Shown here: positions 53,514 to 63,039 of the stretch, one piece after another | Layout of the letters: every line of letters starts with the position of its first letter | How positions within the stretch are numbered: the first letter of the stretch is position 1 | Assembly (NCBI RefSeq): GCF_026914185.1 | Contig: NC_070571.1 | Coordinates: forward strand, 2,852,001-2,916,000 | DNA length: 64,000 nucleotides | Reading direction: 5' to 3' | DNA from: Puccinia triticina | Lineage: Eukaryota; Basidiomycota; Pucciniomycetes; Pucciniales; Pucciniaceae | Translations under genes and position numbers: made by a program | The notes under the pieces: generated by a model | Databases searched by the model: none | Told to the model about the DNA's origin: nothing | Seen by the model: the letters and a program-made list of their open reading frames with translations, nothing else

Positions 53514-56333
53514 CTCCACACGGACGTACTTCAGCTGTCTCCACCATCAAAACTTGGATATCGCTATATTCTGGTTGTGATTGATGATGCTACTCGGTTC
53601 AATCGGTTGTACATGCTTAAGGCCAAATCTGAGTCTGAAACCAAATTGTTGTCGTTGTTTGAAGAACTGAAGAACAAATTACAACGAGTACCGGCGTATC
53701 TTCACAGTGATCGAGGCGGGGAGTTCAGTTCTACAAAATTCTTAAACCAATTAAGTGAACTTGGAATATCAGTTGAGAGGGGTCCAGCAAACAGCCCACA
53801 AACCAATGGCGTTGCGGAGCGTTTCAATGGTGTACTTCTTGAAAAAATCCGGTGCATGCTGTTACAGTCTCAGGTTCCACAATCAATGTGGCATGAGGCC
53901 GCAGCACACGCTTCAACCTTGCTGAATGTTTTGCCCCATTCGTCTATCAACTGGAGCTCACCTACGTCAATGCTGGACAAATTAAACTCGTTAATTGAAC
54001 CGGATCGGACTAACATGCCACTGATTCCGTTTGGCGCAAGGGTCGTGGTTCATAGACCTGGGTCTCTCAAGCTTAAACCGAAAGGCATCGAGTTACAGTT
54101 TCTAGGTTTTGAACCATTTTCGGATGCCACTCGGTTTTATGATCCACTAGTTCATCGCATAATTATAAGTCGGGATTATGTTGTTCCGACTATTCAAGTT
54201 ACCTCCAGTAATGTTCCGCCAACGAAGGACTTAAAGTCATTGCCGCAAATTGTCAAGGTTTCGGAAAGCAAACTTCCTCGATTGGTTGCGCGTCTTCCTG
54301 GTAAATTCAAGTCAGATTCGTCGTCGAAAAGTGAAGATTGTGATACGTCAGACTCCTCTGAGTCCTCGGAGTCTTCGGATGAGTCACAGTCTAAACAAGA
54401 TACATCTGAATCAAGGCGTGAAGTTGAACGTTCGATTCAGGATAGTGATGATGATTCGGACGTGTCAGAAGGCACAAAAGCTGCGTGGATGCGACGTCGA
54501 CAACAACTAAGAGATGAACAGGCTAGTCGACAAATACATAATAATGCCACAACTCGGCCTAATCGTGTTGATAACTCGACGAATCCTCCTCCTAATCAAG
54601 GCCGACATTTCAGTTTGCCTGAGAAGGTTCTTGGCCATCTGAGGCCGAGTTGGGAATGGTCATCAAATCCCAATGCGTCAAAGGAGATTCGTGGTGATGT
54701 TGATCAGTCGAACATTGTATCAACCAGACGCCGACCGTTAAATCAATCGTCGTCGTCAGCTATTGCTAAGCAGCCAGAAATTGTCAATCTGGTCCAGGAG
54801 GTTTCGGTCACCGATGCTATGAATAGTCCTAAGGAAAAACCGTTGTGGATTGAAGCTATGACGAATGAGCATGCGTCGCAATTGGCGCACATTACGGGCG
54901 ATCTGGTTCCTCCACCAAATGGCGAGAAGATCATTGGCGGTATGTGGGTCCTTTGTTGGAAGCTGAATGAGGCAAATGAAGTTATTTGGTACAAGGCGCG
55001 ATGGGTCGGTTTTGGAAATCATCAAGAACCAAACAAGCACTATTATCTAACTTATGCGTCGGTTGGTCGGGTTGAGACGTTCAAACTTTTACTGTCGATT
55101 GCGGTGTCGTACAAGTGGCAAGTCTATCAGTTCGATGTTGAGACTGCGTTTCTTCATGGCAAGATGGACGCCGATGTGTATGTTCGTCAAGTGTCCGGTT
55201 TCGAGGTAAAAGGAAAGGAAAACTGGGTTTGGAAGCTTAACAAGTCGCTCTACGGCATGAAGCAAGCTCCTCGGATGTGGAAGAATCACTTAACTGCAAC
55301 TCTGAAATTGTTGGGACTTACGCCATTGATCATGGACAATGCGTTGTTCTATAATTTGGACCGGACGTTGTTTCTACACATCTATGTAGATGATGGCCTC
55401 ATTGTAGGTCAAAATAAATCCCTGATTCTTTCATTCTTGTCGGAGTTGGAAAAAGTATACAAAATAAAAGTGAAAGAAAAACCAAACCAGCATCTTGGGT
55501 ACACGTTAGAGTGGAAAACTAATTCGGTTATTCTTCACCATCAGGCGTATGCTGAAAAAATTCTTCGTGCGTTCAATATGGAAGGAGCGAACTCAGTCAA
55601 AACTCCGCTGCCAACAAATGCGTTTCATCAAGTAGAACTGGAGTCCACGCCGTTTGACGCCTCAATTATGCAGAAAGCAATGGGTTACATCAATTATCTT
55701 GCTATTCATACCCGTCCTGATATAGCTTTTGCAACAAATCTCTTGTCTCGGTTTTCTTCGAAGCCAACACAGCATCACTGGAGTTTGGTTAAACATCTCT
55801 TGCGTTACATCAAAGGGACTAAAAAACTTGGTCTAGAAATTAAGGCACGCGGCGCGCCTTGGGAACTTCTTGGATATGCTGACGCTGATTATGCTATGTC
55901 AAATCCTGACAAGAAGTCTACTACGGGGTACGTTGTCACGTTTCAAGGCAATGTTATCTGTTGGAAGTCGAAGAAACAAACTGTTGTAGCGCAGTCGACT
56001 ACGGAGGCGGAGTTCATTGCGATAAATGTCTGTGCAAAACAAATTTGTTGGATCAAGAATCTCCTAGTTGATATGAAAATTCCGGTTGGCGTTCCGTGCA
56101 TCAAGAATGATAATTCGGGGGCAGTAATTATCAGCAAAGAGTTGCGTCTATCTGAAGACTCGAAGCATATTGAAATCAGGTATCAATATTTGCGAGATAT
56201 TGTGACAAAGAATCAACTCACCATTGAAGATATATCAACTAATGATATGATTGCCGACATCCTGACGAAGTTACTTGGTTTCATTAAAGTGGCTTGTGCT
56301 ATTAAGCAATTAAATCTAGTGTTATCTAATTAA
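53514..56333 (+). CDS. Copia polyprotein, integrase core, reverse transcriptase and RNase H
   Basis: In-frame continuation of the polyprotein after the TGA at 53511-53513; the open stretch begins LHTDVLQL at 53514. The integrase core has the three catalytic positions in HTDV, HSDRGGEFSS and NGVAERFNG. An acidic Ser-rich linker follows. Reverse transcriptase shows YQFDVETAFLHGKMDADVYV and the YVDD box near 55383. RNase H shows GYADADYAMSNPDKKSTTGY and STTEAEFIAI, and the end NDMIADILTK matches the family. It stops with TAA eight bases before the right LTR, overlapping the polypurine tract. Apart from the one TGA the frame is intact, so inactivation looks recent, or the stop is read through at low level. 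Confidence 0.9.
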   Translation, partial: LHTDVLQLSPPSKLGYRYILVVIDDATRFNRLYMLKAKSESETKLLSLFEELKNKLQRVPAYLHSDRGGEFSSTKFLNQLSELGISVERGPANSPQTNGVAERFNGVLLEKIRCMLLQSQVPQSMWHEAAAHASTLLNVLPHSSINWSSPTSMLDKLNSLIEPDRTNMPLIPFGARVVVHRPGSLKLKPKGIELQFLGFEPFSDATRFYDPLVHRIIISRDYVVPTIQVTSSNVPPTKDLKSLPQIVKVSESKLPRLVARLPGKFKSDSSSKSEDCDTSDSSESSESSDESQSKQDTSESRREVERSIQDSDDDSDVSEGTKAAWMRRRQQLRDEQASRQIHNNATTRPNRVDNSTNPPPNQGRHFSLPEKVLGHLRPSWEWSSNPNASKEIRGDVDQSNIVSTRRRPLNQSSSSAIAKQPEIVNLVQEVSVTDAMNSPKEKPLWIEAMTNEHASQLAHITGDLVPPPNGEKIIGGMWVLCWKLNEANEVIWYKARWVGFGNHQEPNKHYYLTYASVGRVETFKLLLSIAVSYKWQVYQFDVETAFLHGKMDADVYVRQVSGFEVKGKENWVWKLNKSLYGMKQAPRMWKNHLTATLKLLGLTPLIMDNALFYNLDRTLFLHIYVDDGLIVGQNKSLILSFLSELEKVYKIKVKEKPNQHLGYTLEWKTNSVILHHQAYAEKILRAFNMEGANSVKTPLPTNAFHQVELESTPFDASIMQKAMGYINYLAIHTRPDIAFATNLLSRFSSKPTQHHWSLVKHLLRYIKGTKKLGLEIKARGAPWELLGYADADYAMSNPDKKSTTGYVVTFQGNVICWKSKKQTVVAQSTTEAEFIAINVCAKQICWIKNLLVDMKIPVGVPCIKNDNSGAVIISKELRLSEDSKHIEIRYQYLRDIVTKNQLTIEDISTNDMIADILTKLLGFIKVACAIKQLNLVLSN

Positions 56334-56340
56334 GGAGGAG
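56332..56340 (+). promoter_or_regulatory. Polypurine tract
   Basis: AAGGAGGAG directly abuts the TG of the right LTR, where plus-strand synthesis would prime. The stop codon of the polyprotein overlaps its first bases. Confidence 0.85.
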
Positions 56341-56985
56341 TGTTGAGGGTAATTCAAGCACTTATGCATTTTGGATATGCATTATGTAAATGCAATCGTG
56401 GAGGCTGGGTGTTCCTGAACTCGCAAACTCGGAAGTTTCTTTTTCTCTCGGCTTTCTCGCTTACAACCACTCGAGTCGATTGGAATCAAGTACAAGAAGA
56501 TCAAGACTCTGAAAGCCCTAGTGATTTGAGAATCAGCAATACAAGTACAGAGTGACTATCACATCAAGTATTCAACTTAACATTAACCTCGTACACCCTT
56601 TGAATAAACTCAGCTCGCTCAAGTCAAGGAAACATCAAGTCGGTTTAGGAGGAGTAACTTCAAGTAAACACATTAGGAGTAAAACACGTTGGTTTCTTTT
56701 ATCTCTAATGTTTAATAATCTTGTTTCTCTGACTAAATCCATGTTGTTTCTAGTTAATTGTTCTTTAGTTTGAGTTCTTATCATTGTCGTTGTCATTGTT
56801 TTCAGTTGTCTTGTCTAGGATATTATCTCTATTCAGTTCGTCGTGTTTATCTTTTCACTCTTGGTTGTTTGTGTCTTATGTCTCATTGTTGATTTCTGAT
56901 TATTTTTACTTGTTTAGTTTTCTATTACTACTGGTTGAAAATAAAGTCAAAGATTTACAACAAAGAGTCTCGACGTCACATCACA
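56341..56985 (+). repeat. 3' LTR of the copia element
   Basis: It starts TGTTGAGGGTAATTCAAGC and ends TCACATCACA, with CCTCC following. Most differences from the left LTR are single transitions; the longest cluster of changes is near 56787-56800. Confidence 0.92.
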
Positions 56986-56990
56986 CCTCC

Positions 56991-57285
56991 TTGTTGATTA
57001 ACTGTTCTGGATCTCTCCTACTCACCGATGGTGGTTGATGAGATCCTTTCCAGTAACAACAATCGACAAAGGTTTCCTCTTGCGTCGGTCTTGCTGCCCA
57101 CGTGGTCGGTACCTGGATTCATTGGGGAGATGTTCTCAGTTTTCCCGGCCACATAAGCAGCTTGGGCTGCGGAGAAGGGTTCGCGTGGCTTACCTTCTTC
57201 CGCAGCTATTGTGGTTCGCGGAACCCTCCTTGCCTTAGGCAAGGGGGCCCGTTCCCCTTGGCGTGTATTCTTACACAGGTCACTG
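56991..57285 (-). repeat. Older LTR-like sequence flanking the copia insertion
   Basis: With 50758-51216 this forms about 750 bp that separates two halves of the Plavaka transposase and into which the copia element inserted. It has no domain. It may be an old solo LTR; its TG and CA ends could not be fixed. Confidence 0.4.
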
Positions 57286-59215
57286 ATCACATTGATTTTT
57301 ATCCCAAGCTGGATGATGATAATAACATCCACAAATTTTCTCAATCATCCAAGTGGCTCAGACTCCTATCCCCCGCCCAGGCCCCCAAATGTTTGAAAAT
57401 AAGGGCAAGCATTTTTACATTTTTGAGCCGGCACAGTTGACGTCTCTAGAGGTGTTTGTCCCAATCTTTCTGTTCAATTACCAGGGAACGTTACACACAA
57501 AGTGCATTCAAATCAATGAATCTAATGCGCGCAATGTGAACAACCACCTTAAAATCTTAATGCCTGGGAACCTGGGCTTTAACAACACCAGTTTGAGACA
57601 GATTCCAGCGCATCTTTTTGCACGTACCTACAATTCAATTATCATGATTGATAGTGGGCGCCACCTCTCTGAAGCATGTGGAGGGAAGATTTATGGTGAG
57701 TGTTCTAGTCCTGCTGTTAAAATCCCAGCTTCCGCTTGATCAGCATTGAATTTTCATTTTCCAGAAATGTTTGCGGGTAGCCAGGCGGATACAGTGATTA
57801 AATTCCCCAATCCGTGGAGGAAAATTGCCAATGGACGTGTGATGCGTGATTTCCCCATCTCCCTATATTTGGATGACACTTCAGGGAATGTATCCAAGCA
57901 GTTTAACAAGCATATCTCATTCTACTTCACCTTGGCTGGGCTCCTGCCGCAAATATCTAATCAAGAATACCACTGTCATTTCCTGGCAACTTCCAATCTT
58001 GCAAGTGCATGTGAGATGTTGGAGAATATTGTAGAGGAACTAAAGTGAGCTATTTGATTACAAATAAGAACAGATTTGGGTTGCATGTCCTCATTCAAAT
58101 TGATAGCTTCATGGGGCCTGAAGGATTTATGGCGTATGATCATGGTCTCTCAAGCCCAGTCTTGGTACGCTCTTTGGTTTTCTGCTTCCTGGCCAACTCT
58201 TCCATGCATGCCAAAATTATGAATACTCCAATCCCTGGGAACTGTCTCAATCCCTGTCAAATGTGCACCTTATTGGTCCGCATGAAGAAGTTCAAGAAAA
58301 CAAGAACCTTCATTCAAAATTTCCTCCAGAGCGATAGAGATGGGCGAAAGGTGAGTGATTGCATCACTTATCCAAGTAAATCAATATCATCTACTGAATT
58401 AAGGCTGTGGTGTTCATTTATAATTAGCGGGCCGTTCAAGGTCGGGATTGGGAAACAACCAGAGTACATACACATGAGCTCTTCAATATAGCGCAAACAG
58501 TTAGTCTGAACCAATCCATCATCAAATCCAAGGAATATGGGGTCAAGGATGCAATCACCAGCAAGCTCCTTGCCAAAGCCAAGGACGACCCATCTATTCA
58601 AAAGAAAATATCCGATTGGGCAAACAATGAAAACAGCAGTAAGAGGCTCTACAACCCTATCTTGGAGCTAGAAGGTATTTGTAATCCTTCTATCTATTCT
58701 GCTGCATTGTGCAGTAAGGTGTTGACAGCAGCTTGTCACCGTCAGGTTTTGGTGGTGTGCTGGATACTCCTGTAGAAGTGCTGCATGTGGTGCTTCTGGG
58801 CATTGTCAAGTACATCGTGCGGGACCTAGTAGGAAGTGTGCACGATAGCAAAAAACACATATTAACAGGGCGGCTTCAATCATTCTCGAAGGACTCACTT
58901 AACATTTCATCAATCAAGCCCATCTACCTCATAAAGCACGTCAAGAGCTTAGTTGGGAAAGACTTCAAGATTCTGCTCCAGGCAGGCCCGTTTTTCTTGT
59001 CGGATTTGCTGTTGCCTGAGAAGAAATTGATTTGGATTGCACTGTGCAAGCTCACTCCATATATATTCCAGACGCACATTGATAAAATGGCGGATTATCT
59101 GGCTAATCTGAAAGCCCACATTGACCTGTTTTTATACCTCCTCATTAGGTCAACTGTGCAATGGGTCAATCACTTGTTTCATCTGAGAAATTTGAGTCTT
59201 TCAATGGGGTACCTG
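57286..59215 (+). pseudogene. Plavaka-type transposase, core part
   Basis: Continuation of the Plavaka transposase. Readable landmarks in order are HIDFYPKLDDDNNIHKFSQS, then GKHFYIFEPAQL, IPAHLFARTYNS and FPISLYLDDTSGNVSKQFNK with HISFYFTLAGLLPQISNQEY. The last block is the most diagnostic. Next come CFLANSSMHAKIMNTPIPGN with LNPCQMC, an exon from about 58489 (LFNIAQTVSLNQSIIKSKEY), and after a short intron FGGVLDTPVEVLHVVLLGIV. Finally, in a shifted frame, SSEKFESFNGV appears near 59190. Several exon junctions have plausible GT..AG sites (for example near 57693-57764 and 58674-58745), but frameshifts at about 57385 and 59165 and loss of the C-terminus make it a pseudogene. Confidence 0.8.
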
Positions 59216-59339
59216 TTTTTATATTTTGTATGCCGACTCACTGTTTGAGCGTCTTCAGTGTGTAGCGCTAGTTGCTGGACTGCTGGATGTCGATCAGACA
59301 TTTCGAATTGGAGCAAACGCCACGCTGCTATAGAAGAAA

Positions 59340-59915
59340 CACAAAGAGTCAATACAGCTTGAAATGGGGACCCAAGTTAATATATGAATGGATTCACCTT
59401 CCGGTGGGCCTATATATCTGGCATCAAGAAAGGCTGCCGTTTCATCGTTGTTCTCTAAAGCTAGATAGGACCTGTCGTGGCCTTTGCAAATGTACTTGTA
59501 CAAATACTTCACTGCTTGGATACCGATGGCTACCTCGACATTGACATGACAGTTCATTCGCAGCGAAAGAAACTTGTTATATGGAACTACAGCAGTATTG
59601 TCAAAATTGAACGGCCCTTTCCGTATGCAACGGCCATTGTCTCGCCGGCGGTACTGTGGATAGGCGCCCTCAACCAAAGTCGTTTCGTCGGCAAATTGCT
59701 TCGGGAATCGAAAGCGGCATCTACCCTTGATATAGCAACTACGCCCAACGCACGGCCCATGTAACATGCACCTCGTCACAATCTGGTAGAGCTTGGGCTC
59801 TGCCTCTGGGTCAGGTATCTCTGCCAATACTACACTGTCGATTTTTGCAGAAGTGTTCGGCTTGTCCCTGTCTGCTACCGTAAGCATTACATGCATACTC
59901 CTGCCTGGTAGAAGC
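59340..59915 (-). pseudogene. Helitron N-domain fragment, minus strand
   Basis: Part of the Helitron helicase-like N-terminal domain that precedes the Rep and helicase parts. Landmarks from the right are HVMLTVADRDKPNTSAKIDS with VVLAEIPDPEAEP, then VTRCMLHGPCV and CRFRFPKQFADET, then AYPQYRRRDNGRC, and VVPYNKFLSLRMNCHVNVEV followed by AVKYLYKYICKGHDR. These match the conserved order of eukaryotic Helitrons. It ends near 59400 at RYIGPPEGE. It abuts, head to head, an adjacent Helitron segment on the plus strand, which normally lies just N-terminal to it, so an inversion is implied. Confidence 0.82.
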
Positions 59916-59924
59916 AATAGGGCA

Positions 59925-61004
59925 AAATGCGGAGCCATCGGGCAGAAAGATTGTATTACCATCATCTTTCATCGGTGGCCCACGGGCCATGGCTCAATTG
60001 TACCAAGACGCGATGGCATTGGTCGCAAGGTTTGGCCCGCCGGATTATTTCATCACGGTGACCGCTAACCCAGGATGGTCAGATATTGCAAAAATTTTGA
60101 CTGACCCTCACTCCCCAGATGATTCAGACCGCCCTGCCCGTCGCCAGCGTACGGGCAATGGAGAATTGCCACCGGGCTTTAACCCTTTTCAGCCCCTCGG
60201 TGGGGCGCCACCCGTCCCCAACCTGCCCATCGACCCAATAGTTTCGCCTCCCAACGAGCAATACCTAGTCAATATTGGCGTCACTGTCCTTCCGCAGGCC
60301 GAAGTCGCGGCCCTTGAGCTGGTGAGTAATGGAGCGGGTGCTCCACCATCCTTTCTGGCGTCGCTGATGTGACACACCTCCTCCCTCACACCCATTCAGA
60401 TGACTGAGATGGAGCGGGCCGTCATTATAATGTCCTCATTGCGGGTCCTTATTGGACGCGGTGGGGCCGGGCCCAGCGCAGGTCCCACCGGCCCCGATAG
60501 ATCCAAGGCCCCAAGCAAGGCGGAACAGATCCGCCGGTTTGATTAGGCCCCAAGCAAGGCGGAACAGATCCGCCGGTTTGATTACCACGGCAACAAGAGG
60601 GTATGTTAACCCTGACCCCCCAAGTGCTCCTCTCTCCGCTCTCTCTCATCTGTTCTTGCGCCTCGCCCCCCTCCCATTATTCAGGAATTCATGCACAGCA
60701 GGTCCCGGGAGGCCACGCTGATCCCGGATATCAAGGCCTACACAAGGGACAACCGCGAGCGATCTGTCTTCCGACTAGTTATGGTAAGCCTGGTTCCCAA
60801 TCCTGCCCCTCACACATTCCCCTTTGTCTAACCTTCTCTCCCCCAGGCCAACATCAACAGGCAACCCCCTGCCCACCTACGTACCCACTACCCGCCGGGG
60901 TATGCCGCCGGCCACCGCTGTTGGCCGACATTAACCGGGCCGATTGTGTCTGCCCGACCGCCAAGCAAGTCGCCGCCCTCGCTGTGGACATGGCGGATGC
61001 TTAA
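59925..61004 (+). pseudogene. Helitron fragment fused to an uncharacterised spliced gene
   Basis: The first part is Helitron N-domain: IVLPSSFIGGPRAMAQLYQD, then LVARFGPPDYFITVTANPGW. Without a stop it continues into unrelated Pro-rich sequence (LPPGFNPFQPLGGAPPVPNL). GT..AG introns at 60322-60399, 60601-60684 and 60784-60846 join phase-0 exons, 60400-60600 and 60685-60783 among them. Exon 2 reads MTEMERAVIIMSSLRVLIGR and contains a 39-bp direct duplication (60508-60546 and 60547-60585) whose junction creates an in-frame TAG at 60544-60546. Exon 3 reads EFMHSRSREATLIPDIKAYT. In exon 4 a shifted frame ends DINRADCVCPTAKQVAALAV near 61004. I do not recognise the non-Helitron part. It could be a host gene fused to, or captured by, a Helitron. 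Confidence 0.45.
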
Positions 61005-61496
61005 CCCTAACCCCTCCCCCGTCTTACCCCATCTTTTTTCCTTCTACCAGCTTTTCTCCACGTCCCTCTACCAAACCCTAACCCCTATGAGTTGTTACTG
61101 CCATGCAGTTTTTTTACTTTATTTTACTGCAATGCCATCCGTTTTTGCTCCGATTCTACGCGCCCCCCTGAGTGGCCCCTACGCGCACCATGTCCCGCCG
61201 GCCGCATGACGCCCAGAAGGGCTGGGCTCGTCCATCCGCCGCAGATATTGCCCCTCCGGTGCCCTCCGCCTGATCGCCGTCGTGGTTGCACCAAGTCGTC
61301 CACGACAAGGCTCTGAATCCACTAAGCGCACAAGGCTTGGCGTCCGTGTGGATGCGGGCTGCGCGGCGTGCTATCCTCTTGCGCAGCGCAGCGGATCAGC
61401 TCTCACGCCGCTCACCCGTGTGGGCTACTGAGTCCGACGTGGCTAGGCTGTAACCCGTGTCTCACAAAGTGCCTAGTCGCGTGTGGGTCGAAGGGA
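61005..61496. other. No supported gene
   Basis: The GC-rich frames have no domain. The region separates the chimeric plus-strand gene from the minus-strand Gag-like gene. Confidence 0.4.
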
Positions 61497-61514
61497 AAAG
61501 TGGCTCTTCACTTC

Positions 61515-62393
61515 TTCTGAGGCAAGGTTCTCCCTGGCCTGCAGTGTCGAGCCGTATTCCCGAGTAGAAACAGCAACTGCCTGTCCTTCTCATCTGAGGA
61601 GGTATTGAGTCGGGCTTTCTTCTCCGAGTAATGGAGGATCGCCGCATCTTGCCACTTCTTGTTGAAGATGGCTATAGGCAAGGGGCCTGTTTGTGTATTT
61701 CATAAATGCTTTGTCAGCTTCCTGTCTGCCTCGTTGCTTCTATCTATTCCTCTGGAGAGAGCTTGCCTTTTAGTTCCTTCATGTTCTTGTCGAAGAACGG
61801 GGGGAGGCCTAGCCCCAAGAACGAGTTCACCTCGGCTTTATAGAACACAAACCCGTTCTCCTTCACTCTATCGTTGCCTCCTTCTTCGATTCGAGCTCTC
61901 TTTGCTACCGTGACCGCATTCTCTGCTGGTGCGGCGGGGGCGGTAACCATCTTTAGCTGGATCTTCGCCAGGATCTGGTCTGCCTTGGCTGAGTTGCCGG
62001 CGACTTGGGCTTCTAGCGCTTCCTTCAACATCTTCAATCTGGCTTCGGCGTCCACGCTTGTCTCGTCTCCTGTGGATTGGGTAAGGTTTGTTATCTACTA
62101 CGCTCTTTGGGACAGCGGATGGGTTGTAAAAACTCACCTCGTTTTTCCGCAGCTCTCAGGCAGTCTATAATCTGCGGGTCGTCTTCATCCTCGTCATCAT
62201 CGGACTGGTCTCCAGTTCCGGCGGTGGGGTTCGACTTCTCTGCAGCCTGCGATAGGCACGATTTCACCGTCCTGCCCATCTTTTTGGAGGTTGGGTTTCT
62301 GGAGTTGGAGCCTGCCGCGAGTGACTCTGCTGGGGCGTTTGGGTTGGTCTCTAAACCTAGAACATCTCCGGTGAGGTTATCGATATCAGACAT
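61515..62393 (-). pseudogene. Retroelement Gag-like gene, interrupted
   Basis: Exon 1 (62393-62138) and exon 2 (62069-61744), joined in phase across a 68-bp intron, encode 193 residues up to a TAG. Exon 1 is polar with an acidic run (DQSDDDEDEDDPQIIDCLRA). Exon 2 has a helical ARLKMLKEALEAQVAGNSAK region, then GFVFYKAEVNSFLGLGLPPF and FFDKNMKELKG. After the stop and a shift the minus strand continues GPLPIAIFNKKWQDAAILHY and SEKKARLNTSSDEKDR (61690-61570). I recognise this order (LPSFFDKN.., then P.TIFN..W) from repetitive Gag-like proteins in rust genomes, by memory only. The stop and the broken continuation suggest decay. Confidence 0.5.
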
Positions 62394-63039
62394 GATTTCA
62401 AAGGTAGTTTTATGTAAGTAAGCGAGTGCGTCTCAGCTTAGATCGGTCGAGATCAAAAGATTGTTGGTATTAATTGATTAATACCTTAATTAATACCTTA
62501 AAAGTTTGTAGTTTACACAAGTTCCGAGCTGCAAGGACCCTCAGGTGTCTTCAGGACCAAGAAAAAAAAAAGCCTTTTTGGTTTGATCTCAGGTTCATTT
62601 CTAAGTTTTTGTTCTCTTTTGTCTCATTCTTAGTTCCCAGGTGTCGAATTCCTCTGAGTTTCCATGTGTGAAATTCTCTGATTTTTTCAATTCTCAAAAG
62701 CCATGTTTTTTCTATTTCTAAATTCTCTGTGCTATCAAGTCCCAGGTGGCACCGAATGAAGGATTAGATTATCCACAGACGGCCCACAGTGGCAGAACTT
62801 GAGCTGCCTGAGGGCAGGATTATTATTTATATCCTCCAGTCCCATCTACTCGAGGTGAACTTTCTCAGAACTCTGGTACCTCCACTCCGACGACAGCAGG
62901 AACTTGATCGGATGCACTAGCCCGATCCTGATCAGCTCACCGTGTACGCTTACCCAAAAGTTTATAAATAGTGCCAGATCCGAGCCGTTAATTCCTCCCC
63001 CGGTCACTTTCCAGCGGATCTTGGGCAGCTGAACAATAC
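62394..63039. other. No supported gene
   Basis: AT-rich sequence with TTAATTAATACCTTAA words at 62472-62500 and no domain in any frame. Possible leader of the Gag-like gene on its left. Confidence 0.4.

Larger units (their letters stand above)
51222..56985 (+). mobile_element. Complete Ty1/copia LTR retrotransposon
   Basis: A 5764-bp element with two 645-bp LTRs (51222-51866 and 56341-56985), 5-bp CCTCC target duplications, a primer-binding site, Gag-protease-integrase-RT-RNase H in copia order, and a polypurine tract. The LTRs differ at roughly 15-20 positions by eye (about 97% identity), so insertion is fairly recent. One in-frame TGA at 53511-53513 splits the polyprotein. It sits inside LTR-like DNA that itself interrupts a Plavaka transposase. 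Confidence 0.95.
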
